Notes: generated from the letters alone by a model not told the origin. DNA of 64,000 bases from Desulfofustis limnaeus (GCF_023169885.1 NZ_AP025516.1:496001-560000); one strand, 5' to 3'. Counted from the first letter of the stretch, positions 16,499 to 26,121 are shown. Translations and numbers: made by a program.

Positions 16499-16912
16499 AT
16501 GCCAAGTTATGTAGATCCTTCCAAGTGTGATGGCTGCAAAGGCGGTGACAAGACTGCATGCATGTACATCTGCCCCAACGACCTGATGGTTCTCAACGTT
16601 GAGGAGATGAAGGCTTACAATCAAGAGCCTGATGCCTGCTGGGAATGTTACTCCTGTGTCAAGATCTGTCCGCAAGGCGCGATTTTTGTTCGTGGTTACG
16701 ACGACTTCGTGCCGATGGGCGGCCAGGTTCACCCCATGCGTTCCTCCGATTCCATCATGTGGACCGTCAAGTTCCGTAACGGTAATCTGAAGCGCTTCAA
16801 GTTCCCGATTCGTACAACGGCTGAGGGAGCTGCCAATGCTTACGCCGGCCAGAAGGGCGCCAGTCTCGATGATGAATGTCTGTTGCTCGAGAAAGAACTC
16901 CCGACCCCGTGA
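16499..16912 (+). CDS. aprB: Adenylylsulfate (APS) reductase, beta subunit
   Basis: Predicted 137-residue iron-sulfur subunit that feeds electrons to the FAD in AprA for reduction of APS to sulfite and AMP, in the cytoplasm. Two [4Fe-4S] sites are readable: C10, C13, C21, C25 and C47, C50, C53, C57 (CWECYSCVKICP). The middle part has MWTVKFRNGNLKRFKFPIRT, as in other AprB proteins. The end, LLLEKELPTP, comes about 30 residues earlier than I recall for Desulfovibrio AprB, so the C-terminal tail that embraces AprA seems short. The AGGAGG site seven bases from the ATG is the target of the leader's complementary strand. Confidence 0.97.
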   Translation: MPSYVDPSKCDGCKGGDKTACMYICPNDLMVLNVEEMKAYNQEPDACWECYSCVKICPQGAIFVRGYDDFVPMGGQVHPMRSSDSIMWTVKFRNGNLKRFKFPIRTTAEGAANAYAGQKGASLDDECLLLEKELPTP

Positions 16913-16962
16913 TTGGGCAGGCCTGAGAAACATCTTAAATCTTTTATATAGGAGATTTGAAT

Positions 16963-18981
16963 ATGGCATTACCAAACAAACCGAAAGGTGAGCTGAAAGC
17001 CGTTGTCAATCCTGAAGTCGTCGAGATGGAAGTTGATGCCCTCATCGTCGGCGGTGGCATGGCCGCATGCGGTGCCGCTTTCGAGATCAAAAAATGGGCC
17101 CCGGAAGACATGAAGATCCTTCTGGTCGACAAGGCAGCTCTGGAGCGGTCCGGTGCTGTTGCCCAAGGTCTCTCTGCTATCAACACCTACATCGGTGAGA
17201 ACCCGGTGAAAGATTACGTCAAGATGGTCCGTAACGACCTGATGGGCGTGGTTCGCGAAGACCTGATCTATGACTGTGGTCGTCATGTTGACGAGTCGGT
17301 CAAGCTGTTCGAGGAGTGGGGCCTGCCGGTCTGGAAGAAAGGACCGGACGGGGAGAACCTGGACGGTGCCAAGCCGGCCAAGACCCTGCGTGAAGGCGGT
17401 GAGCCGGTACGTACCGGTAAGTGGCAGATCATGATCAACGGTGAATCCTACAAATGTATCGTTGCCGAGCCGGCCAAAACCGCTCTTGGCGATGCCAACA
17501 TTCTGGAGCGCGTATTCATCGTCAAAATGCTGCTCGACAAGAACAAGCCGAACCAGATCGCCGGTGCCGCCGGTTTCTCGGTCCGCGAGAATAAAGTATA
17601 CGTCATCAAGTGCAAGACCGCCGTCGTAGCCTGCGGTGGTGCGGTTAACATCTTCCGTCCGCGGTCCACCGGTGAAGGTAAAGGCCGGGCCTGGTATCCG
17701 GTATGGAACGCTGGTTCCACCTACACCCTGGCAGCGCAAGTCGGTGCTACCCTGACCATGATGGAAAACCGGTTCACCCCGTCCCGCTTCAAGGATGGTT
17801 ACGGCCCGGTCGGCGCCTGGTTCTTGCTGTTCAAAGCCAAGGTTTCCAACGGTCTGGGTGAGTTCTATGCCGGTGGCGAGGCTGCCAAGGCTGAATTGAA
17901 AAAATTCATGCCGTACGGTGCTTCTCCGGTTACCCCGACCTGTCTGCGTAACCACCTGATGCTCAACGAGTTGAAAGAAGGTCGCGGACCCATCTACATG
18001 GCCACCGACGTTGCCCTCAACGCCTTCCTGGAAGAGCGCAAAGCCGCTGGCATGGACGAGAAGGAATTGAAGAAGTTCTGGAAACACCTCGAGTCCGAGG
18101 CATGGGAAGACTTCCTTGACATGTCCGTTGGTCAGGCCGGTCTGTGGGCCGGTATGAACGTTGAGCCGGAGAAAGTCGGTTCCGAGATCATGCCGACCGA
18201 ACCCTATATGCTCGGATCCCATTCCGGTTGTTGTGGCATCTGGTGTTCCGGCCCGAACGAAGCTTGGGTACCGGATGTCCAAAACGAGTCCCGTTCGCAC
18301 AAGTACAAGTGGGGCTACAACCGCATGACCACCGTCGACGGTCTGTTCACTGCCGGTGACGGTGTTGGCGCCTCCGGTCACAAGTTCTCCTCCGGTTCCC
18401 ATGCCGAAGGCCGCATTGTTGCCAAGCAGATGGTCAAATTCTGCCGTGATAACGCCTCCTTCAAGCCGGAACTGAAGCAGACCGCTCAGGAAATCGCCGA
18501 TGAGATCTACGCACCGGTCAAGCGCTATCACGAGTTCGTCGGCGCTTCCACCGCTGAAGATGTCAACCCGAATTACTGCAAGCCGGCCGGCCTGATGATG
18601 CGTTTGATGAAGGCCACCGACGAGTATGGCGGCGGCGTTGCCACCTACTACATGACCTCCGGCAAACTGCTAAATATCTGCCTCGACCTGCTTCGGTTGC
18701 TCCGTGAAGACGCCGAGAAGATGGCTGCCGGCGATCTCCATGAGCTGCTCCGTTGCTGGGAAAACTATCATCGCATCTGGTGTGTCGAGACCCACATTCG
18801 TCACATGGAATTCCGTAAGGAATCCCGTTATCCGGGCTTCTATTATCGTTCGGACTTCCCGACCTGCGATGACGAGAACTGGAGATGCTTCGTCAACTCC
18901 ACTTTCAATCCTGAGACCAAGGAATGGAAGTGTGAGAAGGTCGAGTGTCTCAATATCATCGAGACTGATCCGTGGCTCTAA
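16963..18981 (+). CDS. aprA: Adenylylsulfate (APS) reductase, alpha subunit
   Basis: Predicted 672-residue FAD subunit catalysing APS + 2e- to sulfite + AMP, the second step of dissimilatory sulfate reduction. The FAD-binding start is VDALIVGGGMAACGAAFEIK (residues ~24-43), of the fumarate-reductase/succinate-dehydrogenase flavoprotein fold. Later segments include SHSGCCGIWCSGPNEAWVPD and GLFTAGDGVGASGHKFSSGS. Start at 16963 with AGGAG nine bases upstream; an in-frame TTG two codons earlier is less likely. Codon choice (GGT, CTG, ACC, AAG) indicates strong expression. Followed by a strong terminator, so aprBA is a two-gene unit. Confidence 0.98.
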   Translation: MALPNKPKGELKAVVNPEVVEMEVDALIVGGGMAACGAAFEIKKWAPEDMKILLVDKAALERSGAVAQGLSAINTYIGENPVKDYVKMVRNDLMGVVREDLIYDCGRHVDESVKLFEEWGLPVWKKGPDGENLDGAKPAKTLREGGEPVRTGKWQIMINGESYKCIVAEPAKTALGDANILERVFIVKMLLDKNKPNQIAGAAGFSVRENKVYVIKCKTAVVACGGAVNIFRPRSTGEGKGRAWYPVWNAGSTYTLAAQVGATLTMMENRFTPSRFKDGYGPVGAWFLLFKAKVSNGLGEFYAGGEAAKAELKKFMPYGASPVTPTCLRNHLMLNELKEGRGPIYMATDVALNAFLEERKAAGMDEKELKKFWKHLESEAWEDFLDMSVGQAGLWAGMNVEPEKVGSEIMPTEPYMLGSHSGCCGIWCSGPNEAWVPDVQNESRSHKYKWGYNRMTTVDGLFTAGDGVGASGHKFSSGSHAEGRIVAKQMVKFCRDNASFKPELKQTAQEIADEIYAPVKRYHEFVGASTAEDVNPNYCKPAGLMMRLMKATDEYGGGVATYYMTSGKLLNICLDLLRLLREDAEKMAAGDLHELLRCWENYHRIWCVETHIRHMEFRKESRYPGFYYRSDFPTCDDENWRCFVNSTFNPETKEWKCEKVECLNIIETDPWL

Positions 18982-19012
18982 TTTATCGGATGACACTTCG
19001 ATCAGCATGATG

Positions 19013-19052
19013 TAAAAAAAATCTCCAGGGGCCTTGCCCCTGGAGATTTTTT
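19013..19052 (+). terminator. Strong terminator of aprBA
   Basis: Perfect 12-bp stem ATCTCCAGGGGC/GCCCCTGGAGAT with a CTT loop, flanked by A-run and T-run, 31 bases past aprA. The flanking A/T tracts make it able to work in both directions. Confidence 0.93.
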
Positions 19053-19075
19053 CTATGGAAATACCGTTTTTCTTT

Positions 19076-19109
19076 CGGGAAAACCGCAATGACGGTTGCG
19101 TTTTTCCCG
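19076..19109. repeat. Second hairpin between aprA and qmoA
   Basis: Arms CGGGAAAA-c-CGCAA and TTGCG-t-TTTTCCCG pair over 13 of 14 positions with a six-base loop. It lies 24 bases past the apr terminator and about 120 before qmoA. It could be a back-up terminator (T-rich right arm) or an operator. Confidence 0.55.
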
Positions 19110-19227
19110 AGCGAAAAGCAGACTACACCGCTTGTTCACGTTTTTTCTAATTGATGACTCGGCTATTGATCGTCGCGGTCGGGCATCGACTGTACTTTTT
19201 TAGACAAGTGTAACCATGGAGGAAAGT

Positions 19228-20484
19228 ATGACTGACGAGCAAGGCACCTCCGGTGCAATTTTGGTCGTAGGCGGAGGTATCAGTGGGCTGACGGCAGCTC
19301 TCGAGGCCGCCGAAGTCGGGAACGATGTATTCATCATCGATAAAAATCCCTATTTCGGTGGGAGAGTGGCGCAGTTAAACGAATACTTCCCGAAGATGTG
19401 CCCCCCGACCTGTGGCCTTGAGATCAACTTCAAAAGAATCAAGAACAATCGGCGGATTCGCACCTACACCATGGCCACCGTTCAATCGGTCAGCGGTGGT
19501 CCAGGCAATTACGAAGTGACCGTCAGCATAGCTCCCCGCTATGTAAACAGCAATTGTACCGCTTGCGGCGATTGCGCTGCCGCCTGTCCCGACGAAATTG
19601 CCAACCCCTTCAATTTCGGCATGGATACCTGTAAGGCTGCCTATCTGCCTCACGAAATGGCCTTTCCCCGTCGCTATGTGATTGCTAAGGAAGCTCTCTC
19701 GACCGCCGGCGCGGAAGCGGTAAAAAATGCCTGTAAGTATGATGCGGTGGATTTGGATATGAAGCCCACCACGGTCACGCTCAATGTCTCTTCGATAGTC
19801 TGGGCTACCGGGTGGAATCCTTATGATGCCACCAAGATGGACAATCTAAACTACGGCAAGTCAGAGGCCATCGTTACCAACATGATGATCGAACGGATGG
19901 CGGCTCCCAACGGTCCGACCGGCGGGAAGATAGTCGTGCCAGGCAGCGGTAAAGAACCAAAGACCATCGCCTTTGTACAGTGTGCCGGATCCCGTGATGA
20001 AAATCACCTGGAGTATTGTTCTTACATCTGTTGTATGGCCACCTTCAAACAGATGACCTACATCCGGGAGCAGTATCCCGACGCAAAAATTTACGTTTTC
20101 TACATCGATCTCCGTACTCCCGGCAAGTATGAGAAATTCCGTGAGAACCTGATGGCAGACGCCAATGCCTTTTTCATTAAGGGCAAGGTGGCCGATATTG
20201 TCGTGGAAGCTGACGGCGTCACCGTAATTGCCGAGGATGCGGTAAACGGCGATAAAACACAGCAAAAAGTCGATATGGCCGTCCTGGCAACCGGTATGCA
20301 GCCCTCGCTGAAGGAAGGGAGCGCTCCCGCCGGAGTTAACCTCGATACGAACGGCTTCGTCATTTCTGATTTCGCCAAGGGACAGATAGGCGCCGGTTGT
20401 GCCAAGAAAGCTGCGGATGTCTACACCTGTACGCAATCGTCCACAGCAGCCGCTTTGAAGGCAATTCAGGTTTCCAGGAGGTAA
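19228..20484 (+). CDS. qmoA: Quinone-interacting membrane-bound oxidoreductase, subunit QmoA
   Basis: Predicted 418-residue FAD protein related to HdrA, part of the complex thought to carry electrons from menaquinol to APS reductase. FAD loop VVGGGISGLTAALEAAEVG at ~13-31. CPPTCGLEINF at ~58-68. A ferredoxin-like cluster C110-x2-C113-x2-C116-x3-C120. Later NAD/FAD fold segments include IAFVQCAGSRDENHLEYCSY. I chose the ATG at 19228, whose GGAGG site covers an earlier in-frame ATG at 19216. Only six bases separate it from qmoB. Confidence 0.96.
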   Translation: MTDEQGTSGAILVVGGGISGLTAALEAAEVGNDVFIIDKNPYFGGRVAQLNEYFPKMCPPTCGLEINFKRIKNNRRIRTYTMATVQSVSGGPGNYEVTVSIAPRYVNSNCTACGDCAAACPDEIANPFNFGMDTCKAAYLPHEMAFPRRYVIAKEALSTAGAEAVKNACKYDAVDLDMKPTTVTLNVSSIVWATGWNPYDATKMDNLNYGKSEAIVTNMMIERMAAPNGPTGGKIVVPGSGKEPKTIAFVQCAGSRDENHLEYCSYICCMATFKQMTYIREQYPDAKIYVFYIDLRTPGKYEKFRENLMADANAFFIKGKVADIVVEADGVTVIAEDAVNGDKTQQKVDMAVLATGMQPSLKEGSAPAGVNLDTNGFVISDFAKGQIGAGCAKKAADVYTCTQSSTAAALKAIQVSRR

Positions 20485-20490
20485 TGAACA

Positions 20491-22755
20491 ATGGATAAGA
20501 AATATTGCGCCTATATATGTGCCGGTTGCAGCATCGGCGATGTACTCGACATGGAAGCCTTGAGCGGGGTTGTCAGCGGCGAGATGTCGATGGAGTGCAA
20601 GACCAGCCCGTGCCTGTGCAGTAGTGAAGGCCGAGCCATGATTGAAAAAGATATCACCGAAAACGGGGTCAATACCGTGGTTATCGGTGCCTGCTCTCCC
20701 CGGGTTCTGCAGAAAGAGTTCGATTTCGGCGATGATAAGATCGTCGTCCGGGCGAACCTGCGTGAGCAGGTGGTGTGGAGCGCCGTCCAACCCGAGGAGG
20801 GCAAAGAACCCCATGCTGAGGCGGCCGCCTTTTTGCAGGAAACGGCTGCCGATTACCTGCGGATGGCGTGTACCCGTGCGAAAAAGACTGACCTGCCGGC
20901 TCCGTACCAACTAGAAACCCTGAGCAGAAAAATTTTGGTCATGGGTGGCGGCATTGCCGGTCTCACTGCGGCAAGGGAGGCGAGTGGTGCCGGGTATGAA
21001 GTAACGCTGGTTGAGAAAGCTGGTACCCTTGGCGGTCAAGCAGCACATTGGCGTAACTCCTTTCCGACCAAGGCGCCGTGGACCGATCTCGAGGACAGTC
21101 CGGTACAGGCCCTTATTACCGAAGTGCAGAACGATCCAAAGATCACCGTCAAGACGAACACTGAGGTTGCCCGTATCGCCGGTGCTCCCGGGGCCTTCCG
21201 CATATCTTTCAAGACTGCCGGCACAAAAACCGAATGGGATGCTCCCGCCAAGGTCACCGTCGATGAGCGGGAGAAGATCGAAAAAGGAGAGATGGAAGAT
21301 CCGAACAGCGGTATGAAGAACTATATGGCGGCCGACCCCGATGCCGAAATGCATGGCGCCGTCGTTGTAGCCACCGGATGGGTCCCTGCTGATGTTTCCG
21401 CCTATGAGCACCTTGGCTACGGGAAGTTGTCCAATGTGGTGACCAACGTGGAATTCGAGAAGATGGCCAAGGAAGGAAAAGTGCCGGCCAACGTCGCTTT
21501 TGTCCAGAGTCCTGGCGGTAAAGATCACGACAAGGACTTCCCGTATTGCAACTCGGTCACCTCCATGGTTGCCCTGAAACAGGCCCAGTATGTCTGCCAG
21601 GACAATGCGGAGGGCAAGGCATATGTTCTCTATCAGCATATGCGGACTCCGGGCAGCCAGGAGTTGTATTATAAAGCGGCACAGATGACTGACGGTATCT
21701 TCATGACTAAGGCTGCCGTCACCAAGGTCGAAGAGAGTGGCAGCAAGTTACGCGTCACCGCCGAGGATACCCTGCTCGGCGAAAATCTGGCCCTGGATGT
21801 GGACATGGTTGTTCTAGCCGCAGGCATGGTTCCCACCACCAAAGAAAAAGCAACGGTCAACCTGGCCTACCGCCAAGGCCCTACCTTCTCCGACCTCGGG
21901 CTTTTCGATGGCTATGCCGATTCGCACTTCATCTGTTTCCCCTATGAGACCCGTCGTACCGGGGTCTATACCTGCGGTGGTGTTCGCAAGGCAGAAACCA
22001 TTGAGGAGACCATTGATGACGCTACCGGCGCCGCGTTGAAAGCAATTCAATGCTTGGAGTCTACTGATCGCGGCGTGTCGGTACACCCGCGCTCCGGAGA
22101 CAAGACGTACCCCGAATTCTTCATGCAGCGTTGTACCCAGTGCAAACGGTGCACGGAAGAGTGCCCCTTCGGCGCTCTCGATGATGACGAGAAAGGAACC
22201 CCGCTCCCCAATAACACCCGCTGCCGTCGCTGCGGTACCTGTATGGGCGCCTGTCCGGAACGAATCATCGGCTTCAAGGACTACAATATCGATCTGATCG
22301 GCTCGATGATCAAATCGGTGGAAGTTCCGGAAGATGATGAGGATCGTCTGCGCATCATCGTCTTCGTCTGTGAGAATGATGCCTATCCGGCCCTTGATAT
22401 GGCTGGCATGAGGAAAAGAGGTATCAGCCATATGGTTCGGTTCATCCCGGTCCGTTGCCTTGGCTCGGTGAACATGGCCTGGATTCGTGACGCCCTCTCG
22501 GCCGGAATGGATGGTGCCATGCTGTTGGGCTGCACCTACGGCGACAACTATCAGTGCCACTTCGTCAAAGGTTCGGAAATTGCCAACAAGCGTATGGATA
22601 ACATCGGCGAGACCCTGTCGACTCTCGGACTGGAGTCGGAGCGCTGCACCACGGTACAGGTAGCGATCAGCGATTATGATAAGATCCCCCAGATCGTGAA
22701 CGATTTCGTCGATGAGATCGTCGAAATGGGACCGAATCCGTTCAAGGGCTTCTAA
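20491..22755 (+). CDS. qmoB: Quinone-interacting membrane-bound oxidoreductase, subunit QmoB
   Basis: Predicted 754-residue fusion of HdrA-like and MvhD-like parts. The N-terminal ~130 residues hold cysteines (CAYICAGCSIGD, then CKTSPCLCSSEGR). FAD loop MGGGIAGLTAAREASGAGYE at about 151-170. Two [4Fe-4S] motifs, CTQCKRCTEECP and CRRCGTCMGACP, at about 549-590. The last ~140 residues resemble the delta subunit of F420-non-reducing hydrogenase (MvhD), with VFVCENDAYPALDMAG and LLGCTYGDNYQCHFVKG. It is the expected electron hub between QmoC and QmoA/Apr. AGGAGG overlaps the qmoA end. Confidence 0.96.
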   Translation: MDKKYCAYICAGCSIGDVLDMEALSGVVSGEMSMECKTSPCLCSSEGRAMIEKDITENGVNTVVIGACSPRVLQKEFDFGDDKIVVRANLREQVVWSAVQPEEGKEPHAEAAAFLQETAADYLRMACTRAKKTDLPAPYQLETLSRKILVMGGGIAGLTAAREASGAGYEVTLVEKAGTLGGQAAHWRNSFPTKAPWTDLEDSPVQALITEVQNDPKITVKTNTEVARIAGAPGAFRISFKTAGTKTEWDAPAKVTVDEREKIEKGEMEDPNSGMKNYMAADPDAEMHGAVVVATGWVPADVSAYEHLGYGKLSNVVTNVEFEKMAKEGKVPANVAFVQSPGGKDHDKDFPYCNSVTSMVALKQAQYVCQDNAEGKAYVLYQHMRTPGSQELYYKAAQMTDGIFMTKAAVTKVEESGSKLRVTAEDTLLGENLALDVDMVVLAAGMVPTTKEKATVNLAYRQGPTFSDLGLFDGYADSHFICFPYETRRTGVYTCGGVRKAETIEETIDDATGAALKAIQCLESTDRGVSVHPRSGDKTYPEFFMQRCTQCKRCTEECPFGALDDDEKGTPLPNNTRCRRCGTCMGACPERIIGFKDYNIDLIGSMIKSVEVPEDDEDRLRIIVFVCENDAYPALDMAGMRKRGISHMVRFIPVRCLGSVNMAWIRDALSAGMDGAMLLGCTYGDNYQCHFVKGSEIANKRMDNIGETLSTLGLESERCTTVQVAISDYDKIPQIVNDFVDEIVEMGPNPFKGF

Positions 22756-22771
22756 CCTGTGTTTTATCAAA

Positions 22772-22801
22772 ACGCACGGTCGGTTATACCCGACCGTGCG
22801 T
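22772..22801. repeat. Perfect hairpin between qmoB and qmoC
   Basis: Twelve base pairs (22772-22783 with 22790-22801), six-base loop, 16 bases past the qmoB stop. A T-run (TTTT) comes only five bases later, so termination is possible but weak. It may set the ratio of QmoC to QmoAB or stabilise the upstream mRNA. Confidence 0.6.
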
Positions 22802-22862
22802 GAGACTTTTACTGGGCCGCTAGGTTGCTGGCCATTGCTGATAAGATGACAGGAGGCAAAAG

Positions 22863-24059
22863 ATGACTGTTCAACCTGATTTAACTTTTATCAAATATCT
22901 CAAGAGCGCCGGTGGCGATACGTTGAAGAAATGCTATCAGTGTGCCACCTGTTCGGTTCGTTGCCCGCTCTCGACGGACGAAAAGCCCTTTCCCCGTAAA
23001 GAAATGATCTGGTCGCAGTGGGGAATGAAGGACAAATTGCTTGCCGATCCCGATGTCTTTCTCTGCCATCAGTGCGGTGATTGTACTACCTATTGCCCGC
23101 GCGGAGCAAAACCGGGAGAGGTTCTCGGCGCCATTCGGGCCTATGCCTACACCCATTTCGGATGGCCGTCCGGACTGGCGAAGCTGGCCTCATCCGCCAA
23201 AGGGTTGCCGATTCTGATCGGGATTCCGGTGGTGGTGATTTTCATCATGTGGCTCATCTCCGGAGCCATGCATATTCCCACCAAGGAGCAGTTCGCCGAT
23301 CACGGCTACCAGCAGTTTTTCGGCACCTGGGATTTCAAATGGTACGCGAAAAACATCTTTTTCATCGTCCTCATCATGGTGCCGTCTCTGGGCTTGGCGA
23401 TTGTCTCCCTGTTCATGGGACTCAGTAAGCTGTGGCGGCAAATGGCGGCCAACGCCGGCATCAAGAGTGAATTCCGTCCTTCGGTGCCGCAATTCATCAG
23501 CCAGTTTCTGTGGCCGTCACTGGTTGAGATCATCGGCCATAAGCGGTTCAAGGAGTGCGGAACCAATCACGATCGCACTCGCGGACACCTGCCGCTGATG
23601 CTAGCTTTCATCGGTCTTTTCATTGTTACCTGCTGGTCTTTGTTCAAAAACGATATACTCGGGCTCTTTTGGCCGTCGCTGCATGGGCCGTTACCGCTTT
23701 ACGATCCCTTCAAAATCCTCGCTAACGTATCTGCTATTGCCCTGTTGTTCGGTATCTATGTTTTATGGACTAACCGTAGCAAGGCCGAGACTGAGGGAAC
23801 TTCCAGCCGGACATTTTATGACTGGTTCCTGATCTGGATGATCATGGCGGTTGGTGTCACCGGTTTTGGTGCTCAGATCATTCGCTGGATCAACATCCCA
23901 TCGCTCGGCTACCTGGTCTATTTCATGCACTTGGTATCGGTCATGATGCTTTTCTTATATCTGCCGTACACCAAATTTGCTCATATCGCCTACCGCACCA
24001 CAGCAATGGCCTTTGAGCGCTATCGTGAAAGCGCTTTCGGCAAACCGATCATCGAGTAA
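22863..24059 (+). CDS. qmoC: Quinone-interacting membrane-bound oxidoreductase, subunit QmoC
   Basis: Predicted 398-residue membrane subunit, a fusion of HdrC and a cytochrome-b-like HdrE part. The N-terminal ferredoxin domain has CYQCATCSVRCP (20s) and CHQCGDCTTYCPRG (60s-70s). From about 112 on there are six hydrophobic segments, with histidines that could hold haem b (for example in YLVYFMHLVSVMMLF near the end). It is expected to oxidise menaquinol and pass electrons to QmoB. Ribosome site AGGAGGC seven bases before the ATG. Last gene of the sulfate-reduction block. Confidence 0.96.
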   Translation: MTVQPDLTFIKYLKSAGGDTLKKCYQCATCSVRCPLSTDEKPFPRKEMIWSQWGMKDKLLADPDVFLCHQCGDCTTYCPRGAKPGEVLGAIRAYAYTHFGWPSGLAKLASSAKGLPILIGIPVVVIFIMWLISGAMHIPTKEQFADHGYQQFFGTWDFKWYAKNIFFIVLIMVPSLGLAIVSLFMGLSKLWRQMAANAGIKSEFRPSVPQFISQFLWPSLVEIIGHKRFKECGTNHDRTRGHLPLMLAFIGLFIVTCWSLFKNDILGLFWPSLHGPLPLYDPFKILANVSAIALLFGIYVLWTNRSKAETEGTSSRTFYDWFLIWMIMAVGVTGFGAQIIRWINIPSLGYLVYFMHLVSVMMLFLYLPYTKFAHIAYRTTAMAFERYRESAFGKPIIE

Positions 24060-24083
24060 CCTGTTTCTGCACTGATCTTAACG

Positions 24084-24119
24084 CGAGGCCGTTCCCGTCA
24101 GGGGCGGCCTCGTGCTTTT
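24084..24119 (+). terminator. Terminator of qmoABC
   Basis: Eight-bp GC stem CGAGGCCG/CGGCCTCG with further CCC/GGG pairing inside, then TGCTTTT, 25 bases past qmoC. Confidence 0.8.
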
Positions 24120-24184
24120 GGATAAGAGTGGTGGGTGTGGCATGGTCTTCTCGACGGCGGGTGTTTGTCGAGAGAAAAAAGGTA

Positions 24185-24213
24185 TTGCCAATAGGGCGTG
24201 CACTGGGTATATT
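24185..24213 (+). promoter_or_regulatory. Promoter of the tRNA-tuf-secE-nusG region
   Basis: TTGCCA at 24185-24190, a 17-base spacer, TATATT at 24208-24213, and 14 bases to the first tRNA. Confidence 0.75.
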
Positions 24214-24227
24214 AGTCAGCTTTGTAA

Positions 24228-24303
24228 GCTGGCGTAGCTCAATTGGCAGAGCAGCTGATTTGTAATCAGCAGGTTGCGGGTTCAAGTCCCATCGCCAGCT
24301 CCA
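24228..24303 (+). tRNA. tRNA-Thr (anticodon TGT)
   Basis: 76 bases with encoded CCA. Acceptor GCTGGCG/CGCCAGC, anticodon stem CTGAT/ATCAG around TTGTAA with anticodon TGT, T-arm GCGGGTTCAAGTCCC. First of four tRNAs upstream of tuf, in the same order (Thr, Tyr, Gly, Thr) as upstream of tufB in E. coli. Confidence 0.96.
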
Positions 24304-24366
24304 GTGAAAATTTACTTTACAATGCGATAGCAAGCGGCTATAGGTGGTCTCCCATCTTCAGATTTT

Positions 24367-24451
24367 GGAGGGGTTCCCGAGCGGCCAAAGGGAACAGACT
24401 GTAAATCTGTCGGCGAAGCCTTCGGAGGTTCGAATCCTCCCCCCTCCACCA
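24367..24451 (+). tRNA. tRNA-Tyr (anticodon GTA)
   Basis: 85-base type II tRNA with encoded CCA and a long variable arm. Acceptor GGAGGGG/CCCCTCC, anticodon loop CTGTAAA (anticodon GTA). Confidence 0.96.
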
Positions 24452-24476
24452 TGCTTGCTCATCGATTGACGTACTG

Positions 24477-24552
24477 GCGGGAATAGCTCAATTGGTAGAG
24501 CATCAGCCTTCCAAGCTGAGGGTTGCGAGTTCGAGCCTCGTTTCCCGCTCCA
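24477..24552 (+). tRNA. tRNA-Gly (anticodon TCC)
   Basis: 76 bases with encoded CCA. Acceptor GCGGGAA/TTCCCGC, anticodon stem CAGC/GCTG framing CTTCCAA (anticodon TCC). Confidence 0.96.
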
Positions 24553-24570
24553 GTGATAGACGTTACGAAC

Positions 24571-24646
<76 letters not shown>

Positions 24647-24697
24647 AGGACAGCATGACATTCGGGTAAAACTTCAATGACCTGAGGAGACAGGAAC

Positions 24698-25888
<1,191 letters not shown>

Positions 25889-25907
25889 GGTCCGGACATT
25901 CAGATCG

Positions 25908-25944
25908 ATTACCCTGCTCCAGGGAGGAGTGGGGTAATTTTTTC
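25908..25944 (+). terminator. Terminator between tuf and rpmG
   Basis: Thirteen-bp stem (25908-25920 with 25926-25938, two wobble pairs), AGGGA loop, then TTTTT. rpmG starts 19 bases later, so some read-through is needed unless a promoter is hidden here. Confidence 0.8.
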
Positions 25945-25962
25945 TGGATCGGAAGTGTTGAC

Positions 25963-26112
25963 ATGAGAGACATCATCACTCTTGCATGCGGTACCTGCAA
26001 GCGTCGTAACTACACTACGACGAAAAACAAAAAGAACACCCCGGGCAAGCTTGAGTTCAGCAAATACTGTCCTTTTTGCCGGGTACACACCCCGCATAAA
26101 GAGACCAAGTAG
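25963..26112 (+). CDS. rpmG: Ribosomal protein L33
   Basis: A 49-residue zinc-ribbon protein of the large subunit: [17 protein letters not shown] at the start and [15 protein letters not shown] at the end give two CxxC pairs, so this is the zinc-binding (C+) form. Its place between tuf and secE is usual in bacteria. Too short for a default gene finder. Confidence 0.96.
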   Translation: MRDIITLACGTCKRRNYTTTKNKKNTPGKLEFSKYCPFCRVHTPHKETK

Positions 26113-26121
26113 GGGACGGGC

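Noticed and set aside
16969-18531. 520-codon minus-strand frame inside aprA
   Set aside because: aprA is certain on the plus strand, and the antisense frame is a by-product of its strong codon bias.
19216-19227. Earlier ATG for qmoA at 19216
   Set aside because: The four codons it adds are themselves the GGAGG ribosome site of the ATG at 19228.
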